The notes beneath the pieces were generated by a model, which worked only from the letters and a program-made list of their open reading frames with translations, did no database searches and was not told the DNA's origin. A program made the position numbers and the translations under genes. 64,000 nucleotides of DNA, from assembly GCA_016714005.1 (NCBI GenBank), contig JADJOA010000003.1, forward strand, positions 1-64,000, read 5' to 3'. Position 1 is the stretch's first letter, and each line of letters starts with the position of its first letter. Below are positions 9,386-18,383 of this stretch, piece after piece. This DNA comes from Bacteroidota bacterium. GTDB taxonomy: Bacteria; Bacteroidota; Bacteroidia; AKYH767-A; OLB10.

Positions 9386-9759
9386 GTGATATTTATACGA
9401 ACAGGGAGTGTAATAAATAAAGCGGTGGAAATTGCACTCTCATACACATTGTAAATAAAAAACAATAGGATAAGTAATGTGATAAGTAAAGTCTGTTTCT
9501 TTAATGGCAAGTTGCCCGCAAGTCAACTTTAGGTTAATGCAGTTAGCAATACCATAGCCGCTACTTTAATGCACAACTTTTAATTTATTATCCATAATAA
9601 GTTAAAGAGCACTTATGGGTTTAACCTGTAAGGGAAGGCACACGTGGCTGGGCTAAAGGAGTGACGGGTGGAATTAATGTATCAGGAGTAAAACTAATAA
9701 TCAGAAAATTTTTTTTCTTTGCGCCCGCAATTAATCTTATAAACAACACCTGTAATCAA
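9386..9759. other. Intergenic stretch between divergent genes
   Basis: No gene or known RNA recognised. A GC-richer segment near 9625-9670 stands out from the AT-rich surroundings but does not fold into a riboswitch I can identify. It probably holds the promoters of both divergent genes. Confidence 0.4.
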
Positions 9760-10608
9760 ATGAACAAACACCTGGCAATTGCCCTCGCTGGCACCTTAAT
9801 CCTACTATGCAACACATTCACGTTACATGCACAGTTTCACAATTTCAGAAAAGTAGAAGAAGTAAAAGATCTGCAAAAGAAAACGCTTCTTGTTGCAATC
9901 AGTAATGATGCGGAAATAAATGCAGCACTTGAAAAGGCCCTTGTCAACAGGTGGACTTTTTCTCCGTTTAAAGTAATTGACGAGAGTTCAGTGGCTAAGT
10001 ATAAAACCAGCAAAGAACACTCATGCCTCAGAAACATTTCCAAAATTTATGGCTATGGCCCCTCCGTTTCTTTATATGCTGTTCTTAATTCGTGCAAATT
10101 GCCAAAAGAAATTGTAACGGATGTTGCATTGTCTTCGCTGGGTGATGAAGGCATCAGGAAAGAAAATAAACTGGCAGATATTATTATGCAGGTAATGATG
10201 ATGAACAGTATAGCAAACTATAGCGTAAAATTAACTGACAATGACGACCTGGGGTACCAAAAACAAGTGAAGTCGTGCGCAGCAGCAAGTATTGACGACC
10301 TTGCTGAAAAAACTTTACTGGTACGCGAGGCCAACCTTAAAACCACACTTGAAGAAGTAAAAACTGTTTACAGCGGAAAAATACAAATGGCTACCGATAA
10401 AGAAGTGGCCAATGCAATTTTGGAAGCACAGGAAGATAAGGCCATATTGCTTTTTGAAAGTGATGACAACTCAAACAAAAACTATTACGTTATCATTAAT
10501 CCTGCTACCGGACATATTTATTACTACTACCGCATTCAGAAATTACACCCCGAAGGTAAAATGGATTTGAAGGAATTTTCACTCATCTTAAAAGAAAAGA
10601 AAAAATAA
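9760..10608 (+). CDS. Secreted protein of unknown function
   Basis: The ATG at 9760 is chosen because MNKHLAIALAGTLILLCNTF with LHAQ after it is a clear signal peptide; an upstream in-frame start adds 33 non-signal residues. The mature part, about 258 residues, begins FHNFRKVEEVKDLQKKTLLV. It has a second similar phrase later (DLAEKTLLVREANLKTTLEE), hinting at two related halves of an alpha/beta kind. The C-terminus is very basic (LILKEKKK). I do not recognise the family. The next two plus-strand genes also encode exported proteins, so this may be a small secreted-protein cluster. Confidence 0.6.
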   Translation: MNKHLAIALAGTLILLCNTFTLHAQFHNFRKVEEVKDLQKKTLLVAISNDAEINAALEKALVNRWTFSPFKVIDESSVAKYKTSKEHSCLRNISKIYGYGPSVSLYAVLNSCKLPKEIVTDVALSSLGDEGIRKENKLADIIMQVMMMNSIANYSVKLTDNDDLGYQKQVKSCAAASIDDLAEKTLLVREANLKTTLEEVKTVYSGKIQMATDKEVANAILEAQEDKAILLFESDDNSNKNYYVIINPATGHIYYYYRIQKLHPEGKMDLKEFSLILKEKKK

Positions 10609-10776
10609 AGTATGATAATAATTAGAGTATGGGTTTTATAAAACCTAAAGTGGTAATTGTGTAATGATGTGCGGGGGTTGGCGTTGTATCTTTACTTCGT
10701 AATTCACACACACACCATACAACAAAAAAAAAGATAAACATCGGCAAGAGCCCTCAAAAGCAATTCAGATGTTTGT

Positions 10777-10810
10777 AATTCCTCCGAATAAAATTGAGGG
10801 AATTTTTTTT
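10777..10810 (+). terminator. Intrinsic terminator
   Basis: AATTCCTC (10777-10784) can pair with GAGGGAATT (10796-10804) with one bulge, followed by eight T. It lies about 170 bases after the preceding stop. CCCTCA near 10752 offers an alternative partner for the right arm. Confidence 0.55.
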
Positions 10811-10887
10811 GCACCAAGGCTTAGAATTATATATAATTTAAAATCAGGCGGATTTTTTTATTTTGGCCGTACCTAAAAGAAAAAAAT

Positions 10888-11255
10888 ATGAGGATCCTAA
10901 TCTTAACTATTTGTTTATTGCTGTTTGGAACCATGTCATTTTCACAACAACTTATTAAATTTAAAACCAACCATCAATGGAAAGTTGGTGATAAAACTGA
11001 GGTTTATAAGGTGGGTAATCTACTTAGAGTTTGGATGGAAGTTACTAAGCATGATGAGAAAGACCATTACTATGTTGTTAAATTTGAAAATATTACATCA
11101 TCAAAGGTAAAAGTACAGCAAAGAGTTTCGCTAAGCATTCCAGAAAAGGCTACTAACACTTATTCTGTTCAACCAGAAACTCGATATCTCAAAGCGAGTA
11201 CTTCTCCCGACAGGCAGGGACAATCTATGTATACGTAAATGCAAATATTGAATAA
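10888..11255 (+). CDS. Small secreted protein of unknown function (frameshift near C-terminus)
   Basis: MRILILTICLLLFGTMSFSQ is a signal peptide cleaved before QLIKFKTNHQWKVGDKTEVY. The middle is beta-strand-like (EKDHYYVVKFENITSSKVKV). The frame as written stops at 11238, but around 11172-11178 a one-base change leads into SISQSEYFSRQAGTIYVYVN, ending at TAA 11253-11255. This reads like a natural beta-rich C-terminus and gives about 122 residues. The family is unknown. It lies 61 bases before the large secreted TPR protein and is probably co-transcribed with it. Confidence 0.55.
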
Positions 11256-11315
11256 GAAATTTTGATAAAATTTTTACTAGGCTATATCTCTGCAAAACAT
11301 CCCTAACTATATTGA

Positions 11316-14294
11316 ATGAAAGGAAAACCAACACTCTTGTTGCTGCTTTTGATTAGCTGCCAAATCAATGCTCAGGTTTCTAATACAGAAGTTAAATCCA
11401 ATGAAGTAATATTTTGGTGGAACGAAACCAAGGCTCAAAATGGTATTGACGCACGTATAAGAGTTAAAGTAACTTATAAAGGAGGAGAGTTAGGAGATTT
11501 GTGGGAAGCCACAAAAGTTGAATTGGAAGAGATTAAGTTTTGTTATTACGAAGGCAACAGAATTCCTTTTGATGAAATACCAGCAAGTATTCAATCAACT
11601 TTTAAAATGCAATATTGTGATATTGCAATAAGATTAGAAAAGAATGGTCTTCCATTCACAGGAGTAAGATCAACAAGAGCATTTATATTGGGTGATGGAA
11701 GTTTAATTGGCTGGAATAGGTTTGGGAATACAAGTGAACAGGTTATTAAGGATGCTTTTAAAAATAACACAGGCCATTTGGGTATTGCTGTCCAAATAAA
11801 GAATGTGGCCTTTACCTCACTTGAGTTTAAAGGATGGGCTCAATCAAAATTTGCAAAAAAAACACAACCTGTAAGTCAGGCTAATAACTCAAGCGCTGCT
11901 GGCAATGACGAAGAAAAAGCACCGGAAAAAAAATTCAATGCCGATGTAAGCGGGCTATCTGAAAGTGATTTATATAAACTGGCTCATACCGAATACTTAA
12001 AGGGAAATTGCGAAAAATCAGTTTTCTATTACGGCAAGCTAATGAACGTTTCTGCAGATTACAGTATTTACAAAGCTCAAAGTGATAAAGCATGGCAATG
12101 CAGGGTAACTCAAATTAAAGAAGATTCAAAATTAAAAAGCGAATTAGCTCAGATCAAAGAAAATGCTAAAACAGGATCATACAATAACACTTCTAACTAT
12201 AATTCAACTACAACAAATACCGATGCCGTTATAAAAAAAGCCGCGGCAGACTTGGCAGATGTCATCACAGACATTTCCGAAATAAGAGAAGCCAACAGGC
12301 AAGCCAGAATCAAAGAAAGTAGTCAAAACCAGAAAGATGCCCAAAATAGTTTAGATAATATTATTGCTGCCACTCAACCTAAAGCCGCAGTAGAATGGGC
12401 AAAGTATAAACAAATACTGGAGTTGGCTAAGAATAGAACCGATAAAGGAAGCCTGATCAACGACTATAACGATAAATATGGATTCTTTGTCGTGCTTGAT
12501 ACAATCGGTGTTACTGAGAATGCCCAAGGAGATAAATATTATAGTCCAAAATATTGGATAATATCGTTTGATAGTAGCGGATATGGAAGAGTATATTTAT
12601 ACTATCTTCCTCATTCTGGTTATAATCACAAGAACTTAAAAAAATCAGAATATAAATTTGATCCTGACTACTATTTCAGTGGAGGGCGTTTTAAAAATTT
12701 TTTCGGCAATAAGGAATGTAAGGTCATATTACAGAGAATTACTCAGAGTTATGCTGATACCCTCAATTTATACAATTATGATTATAAACAAGACTTTATA
12801 AACAGAACAGGGCTTATTTATAGTTTGTACGATTTAACTACATACAATAAGCTGCAATTTTTAAATTGTCATACAGGCAGTCTCAATTATTTAAACTGTA
12901 TTGCCTATAATACCGATATAAAAACCTCACTCCTACTTGAGCTATCACGCAACTTTAACAACTGCTTCTTTGATTCTCGATATAGTGAGTTTTTTGATTA
13001 TAAATACGGGTTAGATTATAGTGGATTGCATGGTGGAAAATACATACCTACTATTTTTTATAGTTCCGCTACAGGGCTGGAGGGTGCAGGCAGATTGGTT
13101 ACTGATCTAAAACAACAATATTGGGATTTGAATAAAAAAAAGTGGTACACTGTAAAAGAGCTTAACATGAGCTGTGTAAATTACAATATTGAAAAATCAG
13201 GTAATGCAGGCTTTACATTAAGCATGTACGATGCTACTTTAGAAAAAACTATTTTCCATAAAGCCAAGATGCACTTTGTTAGAATAAATGAAAAGTTAAA
13301 TAGTGGTTTAACCAATGACCTCACTTCAAACAAATCTATTGCTGATGATGAGGCAACGGCTGAAGAATTATATCAAAAAGCCTTAAATGTTCCTCATGCC
13401 CAAAATTTTACTTCTGATTATTATTTAAAATATGACTACTTGATTAGGGCGGGGTTAAAAGAACACAAGGAAGCAATTGATCAATTAGAGCGGGAAGCGC
13501 ATAAATTTTATGACATCGCTTTATCCTTAAACCTCAATAAAACTGGTTCCTCTCCTCAGCTTCAATTAAGTTATCTGAAGTGGTCTGACTCTCTCTTTAC
13601 AGTTGTTTCTGTATTAAATAAGCCTTATACTCTTTATAAAATTTACGAGTTAAATTATTTCTATCTTTTAAATGATGAAAAGGCTATTTTCTATTATAAA
13701 CAAGCCTTAAACAAAAGACACGAACCTGCAATAGCGGATTCTATTATCTATTATAACCTTAACACACCTGAACAAGCAATTTTTTATATTAACAAATTCC
13801 TTGATCCATATAAAATTGGTAATGATTTTGGAGAAAATAAACTCCTTTATATTTTAAATGACTTGATTGCAAAAAAGAATTTTGAAAAGGCAGAACAACT
13901 GCTGCCAACTTTGAGTAAGGAAAAATACCTTCAATATGGGAAATTGTTATGTACAGAAGGAAAATTTGAGGAAGCCGTTGAACATTATAAAAAAATGATT
14001 CTTAAAGGTCAATATATTGACAGGGATGGTTATACAAAAGATGAAACTCAAAACTTATACCTGGAGTTGGCACGTCATTACTATTACGGTGTAGGTGTTC
14101 AGCAAAATACAGAAGAAGCAAGAAAGTTTGAAAAAAAATACAGACGAAAAGCAGGGAGATATGGTTATCTGTCAGAAGACCTTACTATATATGGACAAGA
14201 CTTTTACAAATATGAGTTTATGCCACATCCTGCAGCATTGCTTAAAGATAAATCCGCCTTAAAGTGGCTTGCACTAATGTACATGACAGATTAG
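11316..14294 (+). CDS. Large secreted protein with TPR/Sel1-type repeats
   Basis: 992 residues. MKGKPTLLLLLLISCQINAQ is a signal peptide. Residues ~25-190 form an unassigned beta-rich domain. A TPR-like unit appears at LYKLAHTEYLKGNCEKSVFY, then a coiled, Lys/Gln-rich segment (~260-350). A domain of ~350-680 rich in Tyr and Asn follows. The C-terminal ~250 residues carry further repeats, including YLELARHYYYGVGVQQNTEE, a Sel1 motif. Such proteins usually act as periplasmic or surface scaffolds. The function is unknown. No T9SS tail is seen. The gene ends seven bases before the stop of the convergent minus-strand gene. Confidence 0.65.
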   Translation: MKGKPTLLLLLLISCQINAQVSNTEVKSNEVIFWWNETKAQNGIDARIRVKVTYKGGELGDLWEATKVELEEIKFCYYEGNRIPFDEIPASIQSTFKMQYCDIAIRLEKNGLPFTGVRSTRAFILGDGSLIGWNRFGNTSEQVIKDAFKNNTGHLGIAVQIKNVAFTSLEFKGWAQSKFAKKTQPVSQANNSSAAGNDEEKAPEKKFNADVSGLSESDLYKLAHTEYLKGNCEKSVFYYGKLMNVSADYSIYKAQSDKAWQCRVTQIKEDSKLKSELAQIKENAKTGSYNNTSNYNSTTTNTDAVIKKAAADLADVITDISEIREANRQARIKESSQNQKDAQNSLDNIIAATQPKAAVEWAKYKQILELAKNRTDKGSLINDYNDKYGFFVVLDTIGVTENAQGDKYYSPKYWIISFDSSGYGRVYLYYLPHSGYNHKNLKKSEYKFDPDYYFSGGRFKNFFGNKECKVILQRITQSYADTLNLYNYDYKQDFINRTGLIYSLYDLTTYNKLQFLNCHTGSLNYLNCIAYNTDIKTSLLLELSRNFNNCFFDSRYSEFFDYKYGLDYSGLHGGKYIPTIFYSSATGLEGAGRLVTDLKQQYWDLNKKKWYTVKELNMSCVNYNIEKSGNAGFTLSMYDATLEKTIFHKAKMHFVRINEKLNSGLTNDLTSNKSIADDEATAEELYQKALNVPHAQNFTSDYYLKYDYLIRAGLKEHKEAIDQLEREAHKFYDIALSLNLNKTGSSPQLQLSYLKWSDSLFTVVSVLNKPYTLYKIYELNYFYLLNDEKAIFYYKQALNKRHEPAIADSIIYYNLNTPEQAIFYINKFLDPYKIGNDFGENKLLYILNDLIAKKNFEKAEQLLPTLSKEKYLQYGKLLCTEGKFEEAVEHYKKMILKGQYIDRDGYTKDETQNLYLELARHYYYGVGVQQNTEEARKFEKKYRRKAGRYGYLSEDLTIYGQDFYKYEFMPHPAALLKDKSALKWLALMYMTD

Positions 14295-14300
14295 GTCAAT

Positions 14301-14861
14301 CTATCTAATGGCCCTACTCATCGCCTCTCTCAATTGCCTTGCCACCGTATTCAAATCCTTATCAACCTTTCTTCCAATATCAATAGGAATACCGCTTCTT
14401 ACGATAAAGCAATCCTTCTTATCACCGTTGCTAACGCGCAAACACATCATGGCATACTTTGTTCTTGGTTCTTGGCCTGTACGATGATCTTATCTCATAA
14501 AAAACCAACCGCACATCTTCAGCAGCAACAGTTTCTGATTTTAGAAAATCAACAATCGTTACCTCGCCTTTTACTTTATCTATCCTGAACACACCCGCAG
14601 CAGGATTGTATAAACCCGCAGCCATAAAATATCCTCCATACAAAAATAAAAAGCACCCACCAGAACAAAAATCCAATCGCCAAAATCGTAAAGGGTATTG
14701 GGATTAAATGTTTTATAATAAATAAACATAATGCCCAGCCCCATCAATACCATCAATACAAAAATTAAACTCCCAATTATATCAGAAAAAGTATAACGGT
14801 ACGAAATACTGAATTTACTTTCGGTATCGGTTACATTAAACTTTCCTATTCGGGTGGGCAT
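14301..14861 (-). CDS. Small membrane protein, unknown function (two frameshifts)
   Basis: Three frames chain into one protein of about 186 residues. MPTRIGKFNVTDTESKFSIS begins it, followed by two membrane segments (IIGSLIFVLMVLMGLGIMFI and WIFVLVGAFYF). At the A-run 14642-14646, adding one base joins AFYF to LYGGYFMAAGLYNPAAG. Near 14490-14500 a second shift leads to KYAMMCLRVSNGDKKDCFIV, ending at TAG 14301-14303. The soluble tail looks like a PH-like or cytosolic strand domain (VFRIDKVKGEVTIVDFLK). The family is unknown. It would be lost in a single-frame annotation. Confidence 0.6.
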
Positions 14862-15150
14862 GGAATGGTTTTAGTCAGTAATTGATTTTAATTTTATAGT
14901 ATTATAAATAATTCTTACAAAAAGTATCAAGCTTAACCTGACAGGGGCACTGCCGCACTTGCAGCCCTGGCGACCTGGCAGGTGAAATACTGCCTTAAAA
15001 TTATAGCACTGGTTTTACTTGCCTCTCTTGCTTTTTTATTAGTATGGTCGTTGTGAAACTAAAACGAAAATTATTTTAATGGGTTATACTAACTAAAATG
15101 ATGTTACTTTTAAATTGACGAAAACGATTTTTTTTGAAAGATGCATTAGT

Positions 15151-16131
15151 TTATAATACGCTTAGTGATTTTAGTTTATCTATAAGTATTGTATAATTTT
15201 TATCATAACTTCCTTTTTTCCAAAAATTAAGCTTATGAAACTCAAATATCAAACTATTTAGATGAATGATGCTGTCAAAATAAATTCTAAACGCATCATT
15301 TACCCCAATGAACGTATCTAGTTCTCTCTTATAACTGTAAAACTCGTTAGAATATTCCTCACATTTTTTCATAAAGATTTCTACGTTTTTAACGTAATTG
15401 AAAACCTTAGTATCAAATTCAAAATCACAACCATTACCTAATTCATCTTTTCTCGCAAGTAATGCTTTCAAATCATTAACTTCTTTACCGCAGTATATCA
15501 AGTTGAAGCGTTTTTCTGGTGAAATAGCACTAATAGTATTTTCTAAATCATCAGTAAAAGATTTAATGCTTTGAAGATATGTCACATCCTTATATAGAAA
15601 ATTATTTTTTAATGCAAAATAAAAATTCTCTGTTGCCGCGCGAATCGAACCTAACTCTGACTCCAAAAATTCGACTCTATTTTTAACATATTCAATTTTA
15701 AGATTTATTTCTTTACATATATGAATGAACAAATCCAATAGTATGGCTGCATTCAACCTATTTCCTGCAATTTCATTTGCAAGTGATTTTGTCAAATCTA
15801 AATAGTTGAATTCAGTTATTTTATCAAAAGGAATGATTCTAAAGTCAATAATTAAAGCATCAATTCCATTAAATGTTAGAATCTGTTTAGCATAGGATTC
15901 AAAATGTTGAGACTGTATAGCAATATTAGAATTTACTACATGTTCGCATGAAACAATATAATTTCTAACATCTCGTCTCTTCTGATAATTTTCTCTCATT
16001 TGGTTTATTCTACCAATGAGATAACCGAATACGAACAACAAAATTGGAGTAACAATTCCTGTAATTATATCGGAAAGGTTAATTCCTAAAGTCAAACAAA
16101 ATTCCTTACAATTTTGAAGAAAGCTTATCAC
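15151..16131 (-). CDS. Membrane-anchored protein of unknown function
   Basis: 326 residues. One N-terminal membrane helix (IITGIVTPILLFVFGYLIG, ~21-40) is followed by a basic stretch (RINQMRENYQKRR) and a long, mostly helical cytosolic part without motifs I recognise. Base composition is even more AT-rich than its neighbours and the protein is Asn/Lys/Phe rich, so it may be recently acquired. It lies 48 bases downstream of the next minus-strand gene and may be its operon partner. Position in an accessory stretch hints at a strain-specific role, perhaps defence, but there is no direct evidence. Confidence 0.5.
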   Translation of the reverse strand: MISFLQNCKEFCLTLGINLSDIITGIVTPILLFVFGYLIGRINQMRENYQKRRDVRNYIVSCEHVVNSNIAIQSQHFESYAKQILTFNGIDALIIDFRIIPFDKITEFNYLDLTKSLANEIAGNRLNAAILLDLFIHICKEINLKIEYVKNRVEFLESELGSIRAATENFYFALKNNFLYKDVTYLQSIKSFTDDLENTISAISPEKRFNLIYCGKEVNDLKALLARKDELGNGCDFEFDTKVFNYVKNVEIFMKKCEEYSNEFYSYKRELDTFIGVNDAFRIYFDSIIHLNSLIFEFHKLNFWKKGSYDKNYTILIDKLKSLSVL

Positions 16132-16179
16132 AGAGTCAAATTGTCTAAGTAAGTTAATTAAAAAAAGTAAATGGCTTTT

Positions 16180-16765
16180 TTACATCATCGCATGTCTTGC
16201 ATCCTCCTTAGCATTTCTCCTTATTAATTCATCAGCAATTGCTTTTGAAATAGCTGGACGGAACTCCTTACTCACATAATCATTTATATTTTGATTAATT
16301 CTCTCGAAATGCTTTTCGGTGTCCTCTAAACACTTATCAGACTCTTGTTTAATTGAGGTTTGTACATGGGTGCTATTTGTAATGTTAGTTTCGTAACGTA
16401 CATAAACCATATACATTTTTGAGTGATGTACCGAAGGAAAAAAGGAGTGGGTTGCTGGTAAAGAACTATTCTTTGCTAAAAATTCAAAAAGTTCCAAGTT
16501 TCCGGAAACTTCTTTGACTATTGCAACCTTTTCTGCCAATCCGTTTTCAGGCATTACCCCTCCCTTTCCAGTTATTCTATGCATTTCCATCCAGGATACA
16601 CTTTCTATATCGCCTACTTCCTTTTTACCTTCAAACTTGAAATTTTTGGGGACAAATAATTTTTCAATTTTAGCACCGAAATTTTCCATTTTCAGTTCAT
16701 CCGTTGTCGCTTTTTTTTACAGAAGCAATTGCCTGCTTTGTTTTTTCTTGTAAAATATGTTTCAT
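16180..16765 (-). CDS. Unknown protein, probable operon partner of the membrane-anchored gene (frameshift near N-terminus)
   Basis: The intact frame begins MENFGAKIEKLFVPKNFKFE. Upstream in another frame an ATG at 16765 starts MKHILQEKTKQAIASVKK. Adding one base to the T8 run 16711-16718 joins it as KKKATTDELKMENFGAK, giving about 194 residues. TACCTTTA near 16785 is a near match to a -7 box, supporting the longer start. The C-terminal half is helical and charged (EDTEKHFERINQNINDYVSK). No family recognised. Confidence 0.5.
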
Positions 16766-17350
16766 GATTTATATTTTTAATTAAAGGTACTCAAGAAATA
16801 AGCCATTAAGAGTTTTAACGACAAAATGACATAACAACCTGATTTCCTTTTAATTATAGTGTCACATTATTTTGCAATAACAGCGAAAAAGTCATCAATA
16901 TATTATATTAGCTTTGAATTGGTAGAACCGCAAAAAGTAATCTATTAAATTGCAACAACCCACCAAAAAGCACCAAAAGAATGCCGTGCGCTGGCTCTCC
17001 TCCACTCGTCCTTGTCTGAAGCGTTGTTCGTGTGTGGAGACGAGGATGTAAAGCTTCCGAAAGATAAAACTGTCAGGTGAAATAAGAGTTCTAACAGACC
17101 ACAGATATTTGCTACCGGATTTGGATTAAAACCATATCAGTTAATTAAAAAAAAACAAGTACCCTGTGGATAATTTGTTGGATGTTGACTGTGTACAGTT
17201 TTACAATGAGGTAATTGCTGATAAGTTAGAGCATGTAATTCAAAAATATAAGTAGTTTAAAAAACTAACTCTGCAAGGCTTGCTAATTTAGCCTGCCGCC
17301 TCACAATAGTAGGGTTTATAGCCCACCTTAAATGGCGGGTTTTTTATTTT
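16766..17350. other. Non-coding stretch with a repeat fragment and a gene remnant
   Basis: 16950-17000 contains CACCAAAAAGCACCAAAAG followed by ATGCCGTGCG, resembling 18010-18040, so it is a copy of an interspersed sequence. About 17152-17254 reads in one frame PVDNLLDVDCVQFYNEVIAD and ends KYK plus TAG. It looks like the tail of a protein, but the upstream part is in other frames and stops early. I treat it as a remnant of an unknown gene. Confidence 0.4.
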
Positions 17351-17806
17351 TTACTTTTTCTCTTCCGCTTTGGGATACGTTCTCCAGGTGTAGCTTTTCT
17401 GAACTATTTTCCAGGAGCCCTGGTATTTGAGCAATAAAAAATAGTCGGTAAAAATTCTCCATCCGGGTATTACAATTTCTGCTTTAGCAGTGGCGGCATC
17501 TTTTTCAAAGTCAATAGAAATAATGCGCCCAATCCTGTTCGATTTTTGTCCTGCTTTTATATCAGCAATATACTTTTCGCCCGAGCGTATTCGCAGACTA
17601 TCGGTGTCGGTAACGGTATATAAATTAAAATCGGGGTGAAAAACTTTTCTCAATCTGTCGGGTTCGCCATTGGCAGTGCCTTCAATATAATCGGTAAGCG
17701 TTTCGGTAATTTGTTCAATGTCTGATTTGCTGTTTACCGTTTGAGCTCTTGCATTCCATCCTCCAAAAAGAATAACAGGAATTAATAAGGTTTTAAATAG
17801 TTTCAT
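17351..17806 (-). CDS. Exported NTF2-like protein (putative lumazine-binding / SnoaL-like family)
   Basis: 151 residues. A signal peptide (MKLFKTLLIPVILFGGWNAR, cleaved near RAQ) is followed by an NTF2-fold domain: IEQITETLTDYIEGTANGEP, DRLRKVFHPDFNLYTV, AEIVIPGWRIFTDYFLLLKY and SWKIVQKSYTWRTYP. This arrangement is typical of the putative lumazine-binding family found across Bacteroidota, often exported and of unknown substrate. It stands alone. A mismatched hairpin near 17320-17345 is not a convincing terminator. Confidence 0.75.
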   Translation of the reverse strand: MKLFKTLLIPVILFGGWNARAQTVNSKSDIEQITETLTDYIEGTANGEPDRLRKVFHPDFNLYTVTDTDSLRIRSGEKYIADIKAGQKSNRIGRIISIDFEKDAATAKAEIVIPGWRIFTDYFLLLKYQGSWKIVQKSYTWRTYPKAEEKK

Positions 17807-18288
17807 TTATCTGTTGCTTATTGTTTGTTAATGTCATTAAAAGGTTTTGCTTTTGCATTGAGTGATTCCATAAAGTTAAATTAACCCAGCTCAAACTTAA
17901 AAAAGTTTAGTTTTAATTGTAGCCTACCACCCGGCAGGTTAACAAAGTTTACTGCTGGGTTTAATCCTAATAAAACCTAGCATCAAAAAACCATCTGCTG
18001 GGTAACAATCCACCAAAAAGTAACAAAAGCATTCCGTGCGGCTGCCGCCCACTCGGAAAGTATTGGAACGGGAGAGGTCTATCGGTTTGTTTAGATTAGA
18101 AAATAATTGCAACTTTAAAATGCAGGGGCAGGAGCCAACGCACGGAATGCTTCTGAAACTTTGTAAGTGAACGAAACCATTGAAATTAGTATGTAGCTAA
18201 AAGCTGCAAGGATGAAATGGCACGAGGGAGGCCTTGGGTCTGCGAGAAACCACAACTCTCCGAGTTTGCAGTATGTTTGTTGCTTGCA
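17807..18288. repeat. Non-coding stretch with a 14-bp inverted repeat and interspersed-repeat fragments
   Basis: AAGCATTCCGTGCG (18027-18040) and CGCACGGAATGCTT (18139-18152) are perfect inverted copies about 100 bases apart. 18200-18240 (AAGGATGAAATGGCACGAGG) resembles 61760-61790. Short open frames here on both strands have no protein character. The stretch looks like a patchwork of intergenic repeat families at the distal end of the cassette array. Confidence 0.5.
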
Positions 18289-18351
18289 CCACTGTTTGTT
18301 TACCACTCAAAGCCCTTCTTTTTTTACTTCTTTTAATCTGGATGTTATGCA
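18289..18351 (-). repeat. Half attC-like element (cassette 1 end, array distal edge)
   Basis: Matches the right halves of the elements at 20864-21019 and 21901-22053: TTTGTTTACC, then CTCAAAGCCCTTCTTTTTTT and CTTCTTTTAATC, ending in the core GTTATGC (18344-18350). The opposite half of the palindrome is missing. On the minus strand this is the half belonging to the gene just upstream. The core GCATAAC is complementary to GTTATGC at the start of the same cassette near 20003-20009. Confidence 0.6.
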
Positions 18352-18383
18352 AATACTCTACTCTCGCCACGAAGATGTATCGT

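Noticed and set aside
9600..9680. Cobalamin or other riboswitch upstream of the secreted gene
   Set aside because: Only a loose GGGAAGGCAC string; the conserved core and paired elements are absent, and it would be on the wrong strand for the TonB receptor.
15640..15670. T-loop-like string (minus strand GGTTCGATTC) suggesting a tRNA
   Set aside because: No acceptor stem, anticodon arm or CCA partner, and it lies inside a long open coding frame.
17310..17345. Terminator hairpin CCCACC/GGCGGG
   Set aside because: On the plus strand it has an A-C mismatch and no gene to end; on the minus strand it lacks a T-tract.
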